From Rotaria sp. Silwood1 (Eukaryota; Rotifera; Eurotatoria; Philodinida; Philodinidae), in the NCBI GenBank assembly GCA_905250075.1, contig CAJNOP010000010.1:2029773-2093772 (forward strand): a stretch of 64,000 bases of DNA, read 5' to 3'. This document shows positions 27,171-40,758 of the stretch, piece after piece. The notes beneath the pieces were generated by a model that was given only the letters and a program-made list of their open reading frames with translations, had not been told where the DNA came from and did not search any database. The translations under genes and the position numbers were made by a program. Position 1 is the stretch's first letter, and every line of letters begins with the position of its first letter.

Positions 27171-28646
27171 AAATGATAGATTATGATTTGTTTTTCTTTT
27201 TGTTGGATGTCTATCATCAAATAAAATGAAAGAAAAACAAGTTTGTGATTAACATCTTCATATCTTCCTCTAAGTTTTACACTTAAAGTAATCATCGTCA
27301 TATTAATGTGATTAGCTTTTTATTTTTTTGATAAAATATTTTCCAAATGTTTTTTTTTCCCTTTAAAAGTCGATCACAAATCAACTTGACCGTACACATT
27401 ACTATTTTCTATTAATGTAGCAAATATGGATAAATATTGATTTATAATAGCCATTTGTAGATCATTAATATACATTTTGTATGTTAAGCTTTCCTTCGAA
27501 TAAGTCAATTTTCATCAGAAAAATCAATGTCGAGATAAACACGTGAAAAACTAGCCCAAGGTTTGGTCTTTCATAAACGATATGATTTTTGTTATGTGGC
27601 ATCTTGATTTTATTTTCAAAAATTTTACATGATTTCCTTCATTTTCTGCTTGAAACAATATGCTTTTCTGATCTTACATCAAAGAATTCTCAAAGCAGCT
27701 TCACTTTAATCGATTGCTTATGTTTTTTTTTGAAAGAAGAATATGAAGCTACAATAATCTGTTTTTGAATTAAGCTTTGTTATTATTATATGAAAAATTT
27801 TTTCTATAACTTGTCATGCTTTTTCTCTGCATAAAAAGTGAGACTTTTAAAACAGAACACTGCAATCTGATATGTTCTTCTTAATAAAAAGAATATTAAA
27901 TCGATAGAATGAAAGTTGAGAGAAGGCATCGAGTTGTCAAATGAGCTATTTTACATTGTTGTTCGTTGAATATCTCCCGAAAACATTATGATATAGAGCA
28001 GAAAATCTCATTCGATTTGAGTACACCTAGTCCGATATCGGTTTTTGAGGAAGCCTTAACGTTTAATAATCGATGGTATTAAAAAGTTCGTTACCAGTGA
28101 ACAGACCAACTGAATAATTAGTATTTATAAATGCATGTAAATTACAAGGTAGTCGCAGGTGATCCGAGGTTAGAAAAATTCGAGAGAGTGATGATTCCAG
28201 AGGTTGATTGGAAGATATTTGCTAAGATTGACTGGATTTTGTGGGAAACCCCTGTAGACAACATAACAGTAGTAAGTTCATTAAAGACTTGAAAATCCAA
28301 TTTCTTTTTTCGATCTTTGTTTTTTTGATAGTTGAGATAAATTGACCATTCGTTTAAAATACTCAGTGATATAACATTTGACTTTGAGCTAATAAAACGC
28401 TTGATATCTAATATCTTTATTAGCATATGATCATTCAGTTTTCCGCTTGACATGCACTAATCTTCTTTGTATTATTGTTATTCTCAACATGCAATTCTTT
28501 CTTCCAATTAATTGGTACATTTAATCGATTTATTAGCTTTGATAAACTTTCTTTATGTTATCGTTTTTTTTTTGTTTTCTTTTATTATTAATCAAAGAAA
28601 GACAGAATTATTTTACAAATAAAATGAATATAAAAAAAAGAAAAAA

Positions 28647-30627
28647 TTATGTTTGATTTACTAAATCAGTTCCTAATAAATTATATTTACTCATTGACAT
28701 TTTCAAATCTTCATTAAGTAAATAATCATTTTTTAATGAAGGAAAATCAAGTAAATTATCAAGTTTACTTGGTGTTGTTAAGATTTCGAAAGCTAAATTT
28801 TTCATTGGATTTATTGATGATAAGTGTAATGAATTTGTTTCTTCATCTATAGGCATATGCTGTGGATTTGTTATTATATGAGATAATCGTTGACCTTTTA
28901 TTTTATTAGTAAATGCCGACCAAGTTGAATGTGTATGTTGTAAATCAGTTTGTGATGACCATTTATTAGTTGTTGATGTTGTTGAAAAAATACTTGACGT
29001 TTTCCTCATTTTTTTATCTAGATTTTTTGTTGTTTTACCATGTTTTTGATGTTTATTAGATTGTTGTTGTTGTTGTTGTTGTAAAAGTGTAATATCATCT
29101 AATGATTTACCTATGAAATATTCTATTGGTTTATTTTCTTTTATATTTGTTAAATCTTTATGTAATACTATTTGAAATGTTTGGTGTAAAGCATGTTCAA
29201 GTAAATCATGTTGGGTTGCTTGTTGTTGATAGCGATGATAAATAATTGAACGTTTAAAATAAAGTATACATATATGACGAAGTGAAAGTATTTGTTTATT
29301 GTTATAATTAATATTAGAATTTGTTTTATAATTAAGTAATATTAATAGATGAATAATTGTATTTAATTGATTTGAATAAGCAAGATCAAGTAATGTTCGT
29401 CCAAGAAAATCTTGATTTAAACGATAATCAACAAATTGTATAAAATAATAAAATAAACGTATATGTCGTTTTAAAATAATACTTGATGAAAGCATAGCAT
29501 GTAAACATGTTTGATCATCGTTATCCAAATGATAGGCATTGGCACCAGCACGAAGTAAAGTTAATGCTATCTCAAGATGACCTTCAATACAAGCATAAAA
29601 TAATGGTGTTTGATTTCTATTATCACCTTGATTTATTGCTTTAACAATTATTTCATCATTAGATGATGAAGTTAAAAGTTCTTGAAGAACCGGTAGTGAA
29701 CCAAGAAAAGCAGCTACATGAAATGCTGTCATACCACGATCATTGACTGCACATAGATCAGCATTATGGGATAAAAGAAGTGCACAAGTCGCTGGATGAT
29801 TACTAGCACAAGCACACATTAATGGTGTCCAATTTTGACTACAGGAAAAAAAAACAAGATAATTTCTTAATTGATTTATGTTTTCATAAAATATTACCCA
29901 TCAGGTGTATGAATAATATTTTGTCCCGTATCAGTTGTTAAAATAAAATTTTGAATTAATCGATTATTTCCAGTAGATACAGCTAGATGAAAAGAATTTC
30001 GTCCCGTATTATCTTGTTTATACATATCAGCACCATGTGACAATAATATCTGTACAATCTATTTATCTAACTATAATTATACTAATATTCTGTTCTTTCT
30101 TTATGGATTAATTAACCTCACTTCTTCATTACCCATATAAGCAGCAATATGAAGTGGTGTTGAAAAACTTGCATCAGTTACATTAACTTGTGCACCGGCT
30201 TGAAGTAACATTTGAATAGCACGTATATTAGCTGATTCAACAGCTACATGCAATGCTGTTGCCTTTGTTGAAGGATCTGGTTGATCTGGTGAGAAACCTG
30301 AAATATGATCTCATTGCTCTTTAACTATTTATTATGTTTAGATTAAACATAATGTTATTTATTGTGTATTACCAACCTGCAAGCAAATACTTGTGTAATG
30401 TGTCTGTATCCTTATCTTGAGCGGCATTGACAAAGGCATTTACATCAACTAATGGTACGAGTGATGAAATTGATGAAGAAATTGTTGGCTTTCGTTCAGC
30501 ACTTGATGGTCCACGAAATAAATCACGTAGACGCTACAGATATAAAAAGAAACATGAAAAATATCCAATAGTTAAAGTCAATTAACAAGCAAACGCTTTT
30601 TTTTTCTACATTTTAATAACTTACCAT
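28647..30627 (-). CDS. Ankyrin-repeat protein with possible SOCS-type BC box
   Basis: Exons 30625-30627, 30377-30533, 30122-30297, 29898-30058, 28647-29838 give 562 residues. The first coding exon is just the ATG, followed at once by donor GTAAGT; an in-frame TGA precedes it. About six or seven ankyrin repeats run from roughly 25 to 310 (for example TALHVAVES, TPLHIAAYMGN, NWTPLMCACASNH, MTAFHVAAF, TPLFYACIEGH). After them, SLRHICILYF fits the elongin-binding BC-box pattern SLxxxCxxx-hydrophobic, as in ASB E3-ligase adaptors, but no Cul5 box follows and about 180 low-complexity residues, including eight glutamines, come after. Ankyrin repeats are certain; partner and function are not known. 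No signal peptide or membrane segment. Confidence 0.85.
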
Positions 30628-31809
30628 GCTTCAGGTATGCGTACACACGAGCTCGGTTAGTAGATAAAAAGAAGCGAAAGATAAAGTGCAACAATATTGA
30701 TTACGATTATGAGTCGTCGTTAACATCAAATTTTTCGTTTTTTTTGCCGTTGTCCTCTGAATCAATACAATTTATACGCATGTGCATACAATAAAGGACG
30801 GACTAAGTCAGACCATTGATACTCTAAATATATCAGTTGATGCCGATCGATTGTCAAAAACGCTGACAGGTGCTTTTCACTATTCGTATATAAATGACTT
30901 GCTTCGATAAAAATGAAAAGGAAGAAACAGGGTATAGAATGGCAAAGAAATCAATGACTTATTCTATGTACTGATGTGATGTCGATAGTGGTGATGGTGA
31001 GAAAAAAAAGAGAGAACAAAAAAAGCGGCAAACTGCGGAATCAATATAACAGTAAGAAGAAGGGTGAGAGAGAACAAAAAAAAAACGATTGTTCTTGTTG
31101 TTGTGCGATTTAGGGATCCATGGTGTTAGTAGACCAATAAATAAAAAAAAGGAAAAGAGCATGTGCTATACATTGTGTGAGTTCTTGATAATATACAATT
31201 GGGAAGGACAAATGAAGAAAACAATACAATAATGGCATACTTAATTGAAACCAGAACTTTTTAATATAATTATATTGTCATTTTACTTATGATTTTTCAA
31301 GAACATTGAAAAAACGAATTCATATGAAAGAAAATGTTATTTCATGATTTTAATATAAAATCCAGATTAAAAGAGTACTCTTAAGCCCGATTATACATTT
31401 ATTAATTTACACTTTTCTTTTCAAATATATCTGACATATATAAAAATTCAACGAGATTTATTTAGTGATATTCTTTTCTTTTTTCGTTTTTTTTGATACA
31501 CAATAAAACATATTGTTAGGATGTTTTAACAACTTACGACCTTGTCCGTTTTTACTCAACATATAAATGTAATAAAGACGTGCATTATTAATTGTATTGT
31601 AATTCTATATTATGTTAAAATAGTTCATATGATTTGATTTTAGTAATTGTACGTACTTGAAAGTACCTAAACACTTATGAAAAAATATGCATTGAAAAAG
31701 GAAAAACAAAATTCAATCTATAATCACAGATAATAATGAGGCACATAGAGAAATTGATAAATATAAAAAAAACGAAAAGAAAAAAGACATCTAACAAAAT
31801 GAACTTTCA
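30628..31809. other. Intergenic 1.2 kb: ankyrin-gene upstream region
   Basis: Contains the presumed 5' UTR and promoter of the ankyrin gene and the 3' flank of the next gene. It is rich in A/T and purine runs. Nothing else was recognised. Confidence 0.5.
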
Positions 31810-32976
31810 TCATCTCATTTCAATTATCGCTTTTGTAGCAAATATCAACATAGCAGCAAACATAAGAACAATGAACGATAAGTTACAAAGACAAAATGAA
31901 AAAGCAATATGTTTTTTTAGACGAGTTCTTCCTTCTTGTTGTTTTACTAAATGTTGTTGTATTTGAAATTGTCGTCGAGCATCCAATTGAGCAAATGTAT
32001 CTAATTGTATAGCTTCATCACAAAGTAATCGACCTAGAACAAGATCACGTGTACTTATTGAATAAACTCGACCATCACGTTCAATATGTACAACTTCGTC
32101 TATTGGAATATCTTTTAAATCGAATCTTGTTTTATGTGATTTCTTTTTTATTATAAGTCCATCATCTTGTTGACGTAATAAAGACATTTCTCTCATATCT
32201 AATACTTGTATACGAATTTTTTCACGTAAATTTGCCCAACGTAAATCTTGTTCAAGTAATTTCATTCGTGCATATGATTCACTCATCATAGCAATATCAT
32301 GTAAACGATGACGAACAATATGCCATTTGGAATTACGTGGTAAATGATATAAATTACGACGACTACGAAAATATAAATTTTGTGTTGAACGACGTCGACT
32401 TAAGGAACGTAATGTTGTTGATGATGAATACGTTGAATGTATTCGACGAGCAAAACGTCGTTCAAGTAAAGCACGTCGAATTATATCTATACGATTTTGT
32501 TTCAAATTTCTTCTATCAACAAGTGATAAATCGGAACGACCAAGTCCATTTTTATATTTTGAATCTGATATTTCTAATTGACTATGAGTTAAATTTTCAT
32601 GAACATTTATATTTTCATCGGAATATAAAGTAACACGTAATTCCGATGGTGATCGTGTTCTACGTGATGATAATATCGAATGATTACGATTTTCATGTGA
32701 TCTTATTTTGTTTATTGTTGTTTGATTATGTACACTGTAATCATCATCAGGTATATCAATTGATATCTGTTTAACAGTAAGAAAATCAGATGTTGATTTC
32801 GATATTGGTATACGATGTTGTCGTCGATCAGCTTCAATTGTTTGTTTTATAACTGGTGGAAGTGGTTTGAAAACTGTCTTTGGAGGACTTAATAAGTATT
32901 GATCTTCCAGCTGACTATCAAAAATTGGTTTCGTTTCATCATCATTTGTCAAACTAAAAGTGATAGTTGTTGCCAT
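31810..32976 (-). CDS. Unrecognised Arg/Ser-rich protein with C-terminal membrane anchor
   Basis: Single open frame of 388 residues starting at an ATG. A pyrimidine-rich acceptor (TTTTTCCAG at about 33003) sits 27 bases upstream, so a 5' UTR exon is likely. The N-terminal half is polar and Ser/Arg-rich with several RR/RRR clusters (about 160-220). A charged, probably helical part follows (about 225-350). It ends with a strongly hydrophobic stretch, roughly 356-382 (FSFCLCNLSFIVLMFAAMLI), and only a few residues beyond, which is the layout of a tail-anchored membrane protein with a cytosolic body. No enzyme motif or known domain was recognised. Length and sustained frame in AT-rich DNA make it a real gene; function unknown. 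Confidence 0.75.
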   Translation of the reverse strand: MATTITFSLTNDDETKPIFDSQLEDQYLLSPPKTVFKPLPPVIKQTIEADRRQHRIPISKSTSDFLTVKQISIDIPDDDYSVHNQTTINKIRSHENRNHSILSSRRTRSPSELRVTLYSDENINVHENLTHSQLEISDSKYKNGLGRSDLSLVDRRNLKQNRIDIIRRALLERRFARRIHSTYSSSTTLRSLSRRRSTQNLYFRSRRNLYHLPRNSKWHIVRHRLHDIAMMSESYARMKLLEQDLRWANLREKIRIQVLDMREMSLLRQQDDGLIIKKKSHKTRFDLKDIPIDEVVHIERDGRVYSISTRDLVLGRLLCDEAIQLDTFAQLDARRQFQIQQHLVKQQEGRTRLKKHIAFSFCLCNLSFIVLMFAAMLIFATKAIIEMR

Positions 32977-35900
32977 AGATATAATACAATTTTATCCTAA
33001 CATCTGGAAAAAAAACCATTAATTTGATAATATTCAATTATGTAAACTTCTCAGTATTGAATTACTTTTGATGTCATTCAAATAAGTAGATTTAACTGCG
33101 CAGAAGAGAAGAAACAAGGTACGAAAGTAAGACCAAATGGATACTGTACGTGTATGTCAATGTCTCAAACTATTCAAGAAGCTACTTTTATTTGGAACTA
33201 GATGATCAACAATACTAAATTAGTCATAATCTTTCTCGTTAAGTTAATTAAAAATTTATCGTAAAAGCTAACAAAATAACAAAGTAAAGAAAAAAGAAGA
33301 AAAGGCAAGCTACCTGTATTTGTTGCTTCATTATTCATTTGTGCTGTCGCATAACAGACCACTCATACGATACACTCTGTCAGACAAATAAAAAAAAGAA
33401 CGAAACAAAGTAAAGAGAAAAACATAGGTTGATGAATATCGGTTTCTTTTTATTTCTTTTCATTATTTGATTCTTGTTCATATCAATAAGTAAATTCTCG
33501 ACAGATATTTGGCTTAGAAACTTTAATCCTTGACAAGAGACTCTTCAAGGTAACTCATGTTATATTCCATAATATTGACAAATATTACAAGACCTGTCAA
33601 AAAGACATGAATATTTATATATTTATATATATAAATACATAAACTGTGTATATATATGTACAATCTATTCAGATCAGCTGCTCTAGCTTCTTTCCAAAGC
33701 ATTTAGTTATTTTGATCATGACACATTTTGAAAATTTTCAGGCATCTCAATGAATCAGATATGTTTTTTTCTTTACTTAACGTGATAATATTTTTACTCT
33801 TACTAATATATACTGGATCGATGAAAAATGACTATATGATATAGTAAAATTATATACGTTAAGATAAAGAAAAGATTTGTGCGGATAATGATGACGTATT
33901 AATGTATAGTATATTATTTTTTGTTTGAATAATTACACATGAATTTCCTAAATGACTTATATTGAAACTACATCATGCGTTTAAACATTGATCTGTCATT
34001 GAAAACAATCCATTGACGTCGTCGCTTGTTATTTTTTCGTTTTTTCTGCATAACAAAAATAACTATGATGACAGTAGAAGTAAAAAAAATAACAAAAAGA
34101 AAAGAAATATTTATACAACTCACAAAATCTATGCATTTGTCAACTCGATTATTGTCCGATTATAACAGCTACTAATTTGTACGCATATACAAACATGATA
34201 TGTATTGCATCTTTAAAAATATCTACAAATTATTGATTCATTCTTTGATAGTGCATATATATGTCATAGAGTTTATTTAAAATTCAAACATGTATATATA
34301 TATATATGTACTTAGTACATAGGTAAATCGTCAATGAGTTTAAGAGAAAATTCAAATATATAAATACATATGCATGTATGAGTGAAGGTATATATAGGAA
34401 AACAAAGAAAAAAAACGCGGCTATTCAGTGCAAACAATCAACATTTACTATCAAGAAAAAAGTTTTGATTAATCCGTCTCAGGCAGTTAGTAATATACTA
34501 TGAATATCGATAAACAAAACGACTCTAATGACAATAAAGCAAAAAGAGAAAAAGCATAATATTGTCATATTTTAGTAGACTCTTGACATCTATTTTCTTA
34601 TTGAATTACTGATATCTATATTATTATTATTCTATTTTTTTTCTCCTACAGCAGATACAAACTACTAAACGAATATCACCAGAGAAAGATTTATACTCAT
34701 CAATCGATGAGTACTAATTTTCTTTCAGATAATAACATGAGAATAGACTCAGCAATTCATATTTCACGTCGATTAACATAATAATTTATTATCTTTCTTA
34801 TTTTCAATAAAAGAAAAAAATAACAAATACTGCTTTGTATTTATCAGACGACAAACAAAGTTCTTTTCACTCTACTCTATACCTAGAATCGAAAAGTAAA
34901 AAAAACAGTTATACTTACCAATAAAATCAGTAGCAAACTGCTGCCATTTATGTATATATGTATATAAACCAACAAATTTCCTCTTTTTTCTTTTTCTTTT
35001 TAAATAAAGAAAGGAAATTTGAAGTGCTTCATTTTCCGGCACTCTTTTAAAAAACATCAGTAAATTATAAATGAAATATAAACGATACTGTGTTCGTTAA
35101 GTTAGAAGATAATATTGACATAATGAATTGGTGATAAGTTTTTCTTTATATTTAATGCTCACCTAAAAAAAGGTCTATGCTGTCTGAATCAATAATTTGT
35201 CACCAATTTACGATACTGAGAACATTGTCAATAATAGAAAATAGACGAAAAAAAGAGGTAAGTGAAAAAAAAAATATTGATTTTACATTCAATTTACTTT
35301 ATTTTTAAAGTAAATAAAGCAAAAGAAAGTTGTAACAACACTGCATAGAAATTCGTCGGTTCTTGAATTGCAAGAAGAAAAACAAAATGTTCATTTAGAT
35401 GAATAACATATGATATTCTATGTTTTTCTTTCTCAATAAATGGCAATATTTCACATTGATTTATGATTTTCTTTTTCTTTTGTATATTTCAAACATTTTG
35501 TAATTATACTGAGAACACAAAAATCATATTGTAAATATACACGTGCTTTGAGTCACGAGAAGTCATTTTGGACTATAAGTACGAGTAATTGTACTCGATA
35601 TAATGTTTGACAAGTTTAACAGAAAAAGCAAAGTTGAAAATAAGTGAATCGAACGGTAAGATTAATTGATTGATTTGAAATTATACAAAATAAATATTTT
35701 CTTAATGCATTTTAATCGTTTTGAAATTCTCGAACGTTCGTTTCATGTAATAAAAACAATGCTCAATATGTAATTTATAAACATAGTTGAAGTCAAGTAT
35801 TTGAAAGGCGTAGAAAAAAGACTCTAATTTTAGTATCGAGAATAATAACATGTTTTCACAAAATTTAATAGTCGTGTTATTTTTAAAGTATACTAGTTGC

Positions 35901-37020
35901 TATCGAATATCGGAACACATTAACACTCACAGAAAACAAGAAGATGTTATAATAGTATATCTGCATACTTTTCTTAAGTTCCTCTTATTACTTAAAACCA
36001 TAATGAACATAGATAGTCTGATTGGGATGAGACGATGCGAGAACTCGACATAAAAAAAAAGATTTGCTTTTCTCAGTGATGCTAAAGATTTTTCGTGCGT
36101 TCTCTTAGAAAAAAAATCTTTACACTCGTTCTCTCTCTCAATGTTAATTGTCTCGGGTCAGTCCTAATAATAATAAATATTATTTGACTAGTCAAATATC
36201 CTTTTACTTGATTTATGTTGCTATAAAACGTCGCTTTGATAACCAATAAATTGTAACTGAATGTTAATTGAATCCTGATTCGTTTAGTTCTTACAGGCAG
36301 TTGGTTAACATACTAATGATTTTTCTTACTGTAAATAAAATGAAAAGAACTAATTAGTAACGTTAAAGTCGACTTTTGATTTATGTGCGGCACGTGAGTT
36401 TAGGATTTAGTTGAGATTGAAATAACATTTTGTAATTTTGTAATAAAATATATTGTTAATGTATAAAATTAAAAAAATACGTTTATGTTTGTATTTTAAA
36501 GTTTACAGAAAATATATTTCGACGATGTTTTGCTTTTTATTTCTAGTACATGGAAGCATTGAATGATTGATAAAAGTTTTGGAAAAAATGTTGTTGATTT
36601 TTGAAATATTTATTCAGACAAACAGAAAGTTGATGTGGGCGATATTCAAAAACAAAGAGTGCAGTGCGATATGTATACGTCTCGTAATTGTGATATTAAA
36701 AAACAATGAATGATTGCAAGCACTAATAGAATTGAAAGTCAAATCTGTTGTCTTACTACTATAACGAATGGTATATGTCGAATAATCATTCTTGGTCCTT
36801 GGGTAACACAATTAAAGAAAAAACTCAAGAGAAAACAAAAATTATTTACTAATGATATTTGACGCTTTGAGATCGGTGAAATTATACGTTGTCCTACCTA
36901 TTTTTCAGTAGAGAAAAAGTGTTTTGTTGAAATGAAACTGTTATACCTTCGAGGCCATATTAGTCATAGATGACCTCATTTGTCATCGTACATTTATCTT
37001 GTCTTTGTTTTACTCATATA

Positions 37021-37135
37021 CAGTAAAACCTCTCTATGTGAGGGGGCATCTTGTAGAACCGAATGGTAGATAACCTACGCAAGCGAATTTTGTTAGGGGT
37101 AAACCTCTCTAATATGAGCGTGTTCTTATTCTGAT
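37021..37135 (+). mobile_element. Probable terminal fragment of a pogo/Tc1-type transposon
   Basis: Begins CAGTAAAACCTCTCTATGTG right after a TA, and repeats a GTAAACCTCTCTAATATGAG block about 77 bases on. CAGT-AACCTC ends with internal CCTCTCTA repeats next to TA are typical of pogo-like elements. No opposite terminus or transposase was found nearby, so this looks like an orphan end. Confidence 0.4.
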
Positions 37136-39497
37136 CAGTGGATGAGAAAAATAATGATACTATGTGTATTGCATTATGAGCAACAATCATGAGGTACATA
37201 AGAAGGAAATGGACTAACTATGTATATTTCAAAGAAAAGAAAAAACAGTATTAGACAATAGCAACTGTACTCAGTGTAACAGATACCAACATCAAATCAT
37301 GTTAATACTTACTGATTTACCTCTGATTAGAAAACTTCAATTAACTAATAGTTTGAAAGCAAAAACTGATCACGTTTTCTAATCAAAAAGAAATTGTAAC
37401 TAAATACTTATGAGTTGAAAAAAGAAACTGAAAACTTCTAAAAAACAAGCACCTCTATATATTGGTGTTCTCATCGAGAAATGTACATTGTCCTTGAGTT
37501 TGAAAAATATTTATCGTTTGTCGTTTGCTATGAACTAGACGTATACCTATGCCCTTATCCAATAAACATCTTTTTTTACTTTTTCATTCATATGGAAACA
37601 AAACTACTTAATACATTATTGCTTAATGTTCTGTACATAATTAAAATTAAACAAATGGAATTACATGGGCATAGCGAAGGCGACAGCAAGTGCCTTCATT
37701 TACATAAGATGCCAGAAATTCAAAACTAAAGCGCAAATTTTTTTTTCTATGATATTCATACATGATTAGATAGAACACATCCAGCTGAATCAAGTCATGT
37801 GAGTTTATACTTTGAGAGAAACTTTTAAGAATAAAAATCAAAAAGATAAATAATATTGTTAAAAACAACATAAAATTTAAACATGACTGAAAATCTTTGC
37901 GTTAGAGACTTTTGATAAATTCAATAACATTGTATTTTTATTCTGCATGACAAGTTGAATCCAAAAGCTGAGTTTAACTGTGTTTTTAGTTTCAATTTTG
38001 CATGCAACATAACAGTAAAATATTATTAACACTACCCGAAGGCCACTTAAACAGGAATTTTAATAACTTAAACAGTTTTTAAGAATAATATTTTTTTTTA
38101 ATTTTTGTCTGTAAAACTTTTTCGCAAAGTATAAGACCCTCGTGGTCTTGTTTAGTTCAGCGAATTCGATCTAACCATATATAGATATCGTGGAAAAATT
38201 GGATGTGAACTTTGAATTTCCTATATCTTACTAGCGACGACTAGAGTAAGAATGGCTTCGATTTCGATTATAATGTATCAAAAGATAATTTAGATGAAAT
38301 TATAGTTTCTGATATTAAAAAGATGAGAAAAATTGTTTTCTTTTGATTTTCTTAACATTGAAAGAATTCATATAACTTTATTGTGAGAACTCTGTTAAAG
38401 ATCAATTAGTTCACGCATTCTGAACTTAATTGAGTTGTCACGACGATTATGACATTATCTTTGTAAGCAATACATATCAAAATTATTGCTTACACGCATT
38501 AGTGGTAATACGAGCTTGTTGGTTGGTCGAAGAAACAAACCCTTTATCTTAACTAAATAGATTTATCAATCTAAAGATGAACGATAACGTTTGTTAATAA
38601 TTAAAAAGCTATTATGTTTGATGACATGAATGTGTTTCCAGGGGTTTAAAAAAATCAAAAAAAAATTTGGCATTCATATAATGAAAATGGACATTAAAAT
38701 TGATGTATTTTAATTTCATTGATTAAAATAAACACTTTCATGAATTAAATTTCATGATTTTTATTAAAACTTATATTCATTACATTTGCTTGATTATAAT
38801 GTTTATTGTTATCGATGAAATTGAAAATACGTCAATTTTTTTAGTATCTGTTTCATCATTCGAAATACTTGTTCTTCGGCGTTTTTTTTTGATAGAAAAA
38901 TCATGAAAGTTGTGATTTTTTCTTTTTTGAATTCCATTATTTGTGTCCCTCAATAGTACTCATCTACTATGAAAAACAAATCATACAATCGAAATTTGTT
39001 ACTTTATGTAATAAATCCATAAGAATTAATCTTCAACAGACTTTGAGCAACAAACTAATGCTTTAGTCAAAGTATGTCATCAAAAACTAGAACATAATAA
39101 ACAGAAATCCAGGACTAACCTACGTGTCTATTCTACTTAAATCGATGAATTCGTTATATTCATTATTCTCAACAGTTACTATTCTCTATTACAATCTTTC
39201 TAGTTGTCTGTATTAATTATTATAGATCTCATATGTCAAAACATAAGTATTGTATTTTCGTAGAGTCATCTATACATAAACCATGCTAGTGTTACAAATA
39301 GACCATCATTTGTAGAAAAATACGTTTTGAAGACTAATTCATGCTGTGATTATTATTTAATACAACGAATAATGAGAGTATATTTGCATTTCTGACCATT
39401 TTATAAATAACAAGATATAGAAAACTTCAATATTGTTGGTTATGATCGTCAAGATCAACCTGTATTTAAAGGAGGGGCGTGACGCATACAATTTCAA

Positions 39498-40456
39498 ATC
39501 AGTTGATAACGAAACGATCATGTTGAGATCAACGTTTTGCTATTGGTTTCATGAAGTTTTGGATGAACTTTGAAAACTAAAAGCTATCAACAAAGAATTG
39601 CATTATTGGTCATTATCTGAATAATTCATCCTATCACAGTGAATTCTACTTGAGAATAATTAGACAAGGCACAACATTGCTGAAATCATAAATTTCACAG
39701 CTCTTCAATAATGCATAAATTCCGTATATAAATTATTAAATCATTGTTTGATTTAACAAGATACATATTGAATGTGCTGATAGACACTATTAGTATATTT
39801 GCTGTATTTATTATCAACTTTTCTCTTTCAGAAAATATTTGATTCCAAATTCAAAACAATCTGGTTACTTAAAAATTTTTTACAGCACCCTTTTTTTCCA
39901 AATGCAGTTTTGTCTTCTTAATCAATATTTAGAAGACTTTAATTACAAAAGTTGAACTTGTATCAAAATTAATATGGTATTCGAAATCAGTATAAAGATG
40001 TGAGATGATCTATGTACAATTTAAAGAATTTCTAGAACTTTCTTTTTTCATCGAAAACTTCATTCGTAGTGTTCCTCATGGATCGGATGAAAAAGAAATT
40101 GTAAAAAATTCACAAAGCGGCAGTTGGACAAAGTTGTGTTATGGCGTTTGTTAAATGTCCAAACTTTTTCTGATTTTGAAAAATGTATGATTTTGTAGTT
40201 TTTTAAAAAGGCTATCACATGAGCAATAACACAACTCTGAGTCATTGCAATTTTTGCAGTAAAATATTTGTTGAAAGATAAAAGTCGTTGTTAAATAGAA
40301 CTCATTGTTGTGAGATGGATTATTCGAATAATTGACTCATGTGGCGTTTCTTTGTTGATAGCTTTTAGCTTTCAAAATTCATGCAAAACCTCATAAAGAT
40401 GATATCAAAACATTGGTCTCAACATACTTTTCCCATTGACATATGATTCAATAGAA
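39498..40456. repeat. Large fold-back, about 960 bp
   Basis: The left arm contains CTAAAAGCTATCAACAAAGAA near 39578; the same word appears inverted near 40360. Matching extends outward through ATGTTGAGA(T/C)CAA to the ends and inward for 150 bp or more through CTGAATAATTCATC / CGAATAATCCATC. Arms are roughly 70-75% alike by eye. No coding capacity. Confidence 0.65.
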
Positions 40457-40758
40457 TTAGTGAAGAAAAATACTAGTGAACAGATTTAGCCTCTTGTGCG
40501 TCTCCGTTTTTTGAATAAATAAAGTTCAAGTACATAATACACTATTAATCCGTGCGAAACGAAACCATTTTGTTTTACGTCAACAAAAAAAAATGTTGTG
40601 CTTTGTTTTTAAATTAATCATATCGGTTGTTGTAATGTCATGAGCGTTATTCGTTTTCTTTCTCTACAGCAAATCCAAACAACTAACTCAGATTTTATTT
40701 TGACATTTGCTTTTAGTAGTTCTTTTGGACTATTTTAACATTCATCGATCGATAGATT

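Larger units (their letters stand above)
21828..28646. other. Intergenic 6.8 kb with three palindromic elements
   Basis: Spacer between GOPC and the ankyrin gene. It contains the palindromes at 24648-25085, 25269-25471 and 26655-27170. Open frames at 22671-23036 and 28142-28453 have no recognisable domain. The words CTTTGAATATCTTC and ACTGTGCTT occur together near 22702 and again near 23479, so the first of these ORFs may lie in repeated DNA. Otherwise nothing was recognised. Confidence 0.6.
32977..40758. other. Intergenic 7.8 kb, gene-poor
   Basis: Longest spacer in the window. It holds AT microsatellites (about 33614-33660 and 34292-34312), a fragment resembling a pogo-type transposon end at 37021, and the large fold-back at 39498-40456. 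All open frames are under 85 codons and unrecognised. A pyrimidine-rich acceptor-like site near 40670 could begin a 5' UTR exon of the downstream LRR gene. Confidence 0.55.

Noticed and set aside
28142-28453. 103-codon minus-strand open frame
   Set aside because: No recognisable motif, no splice continuation found, and a few frames of this size are expected by chance.
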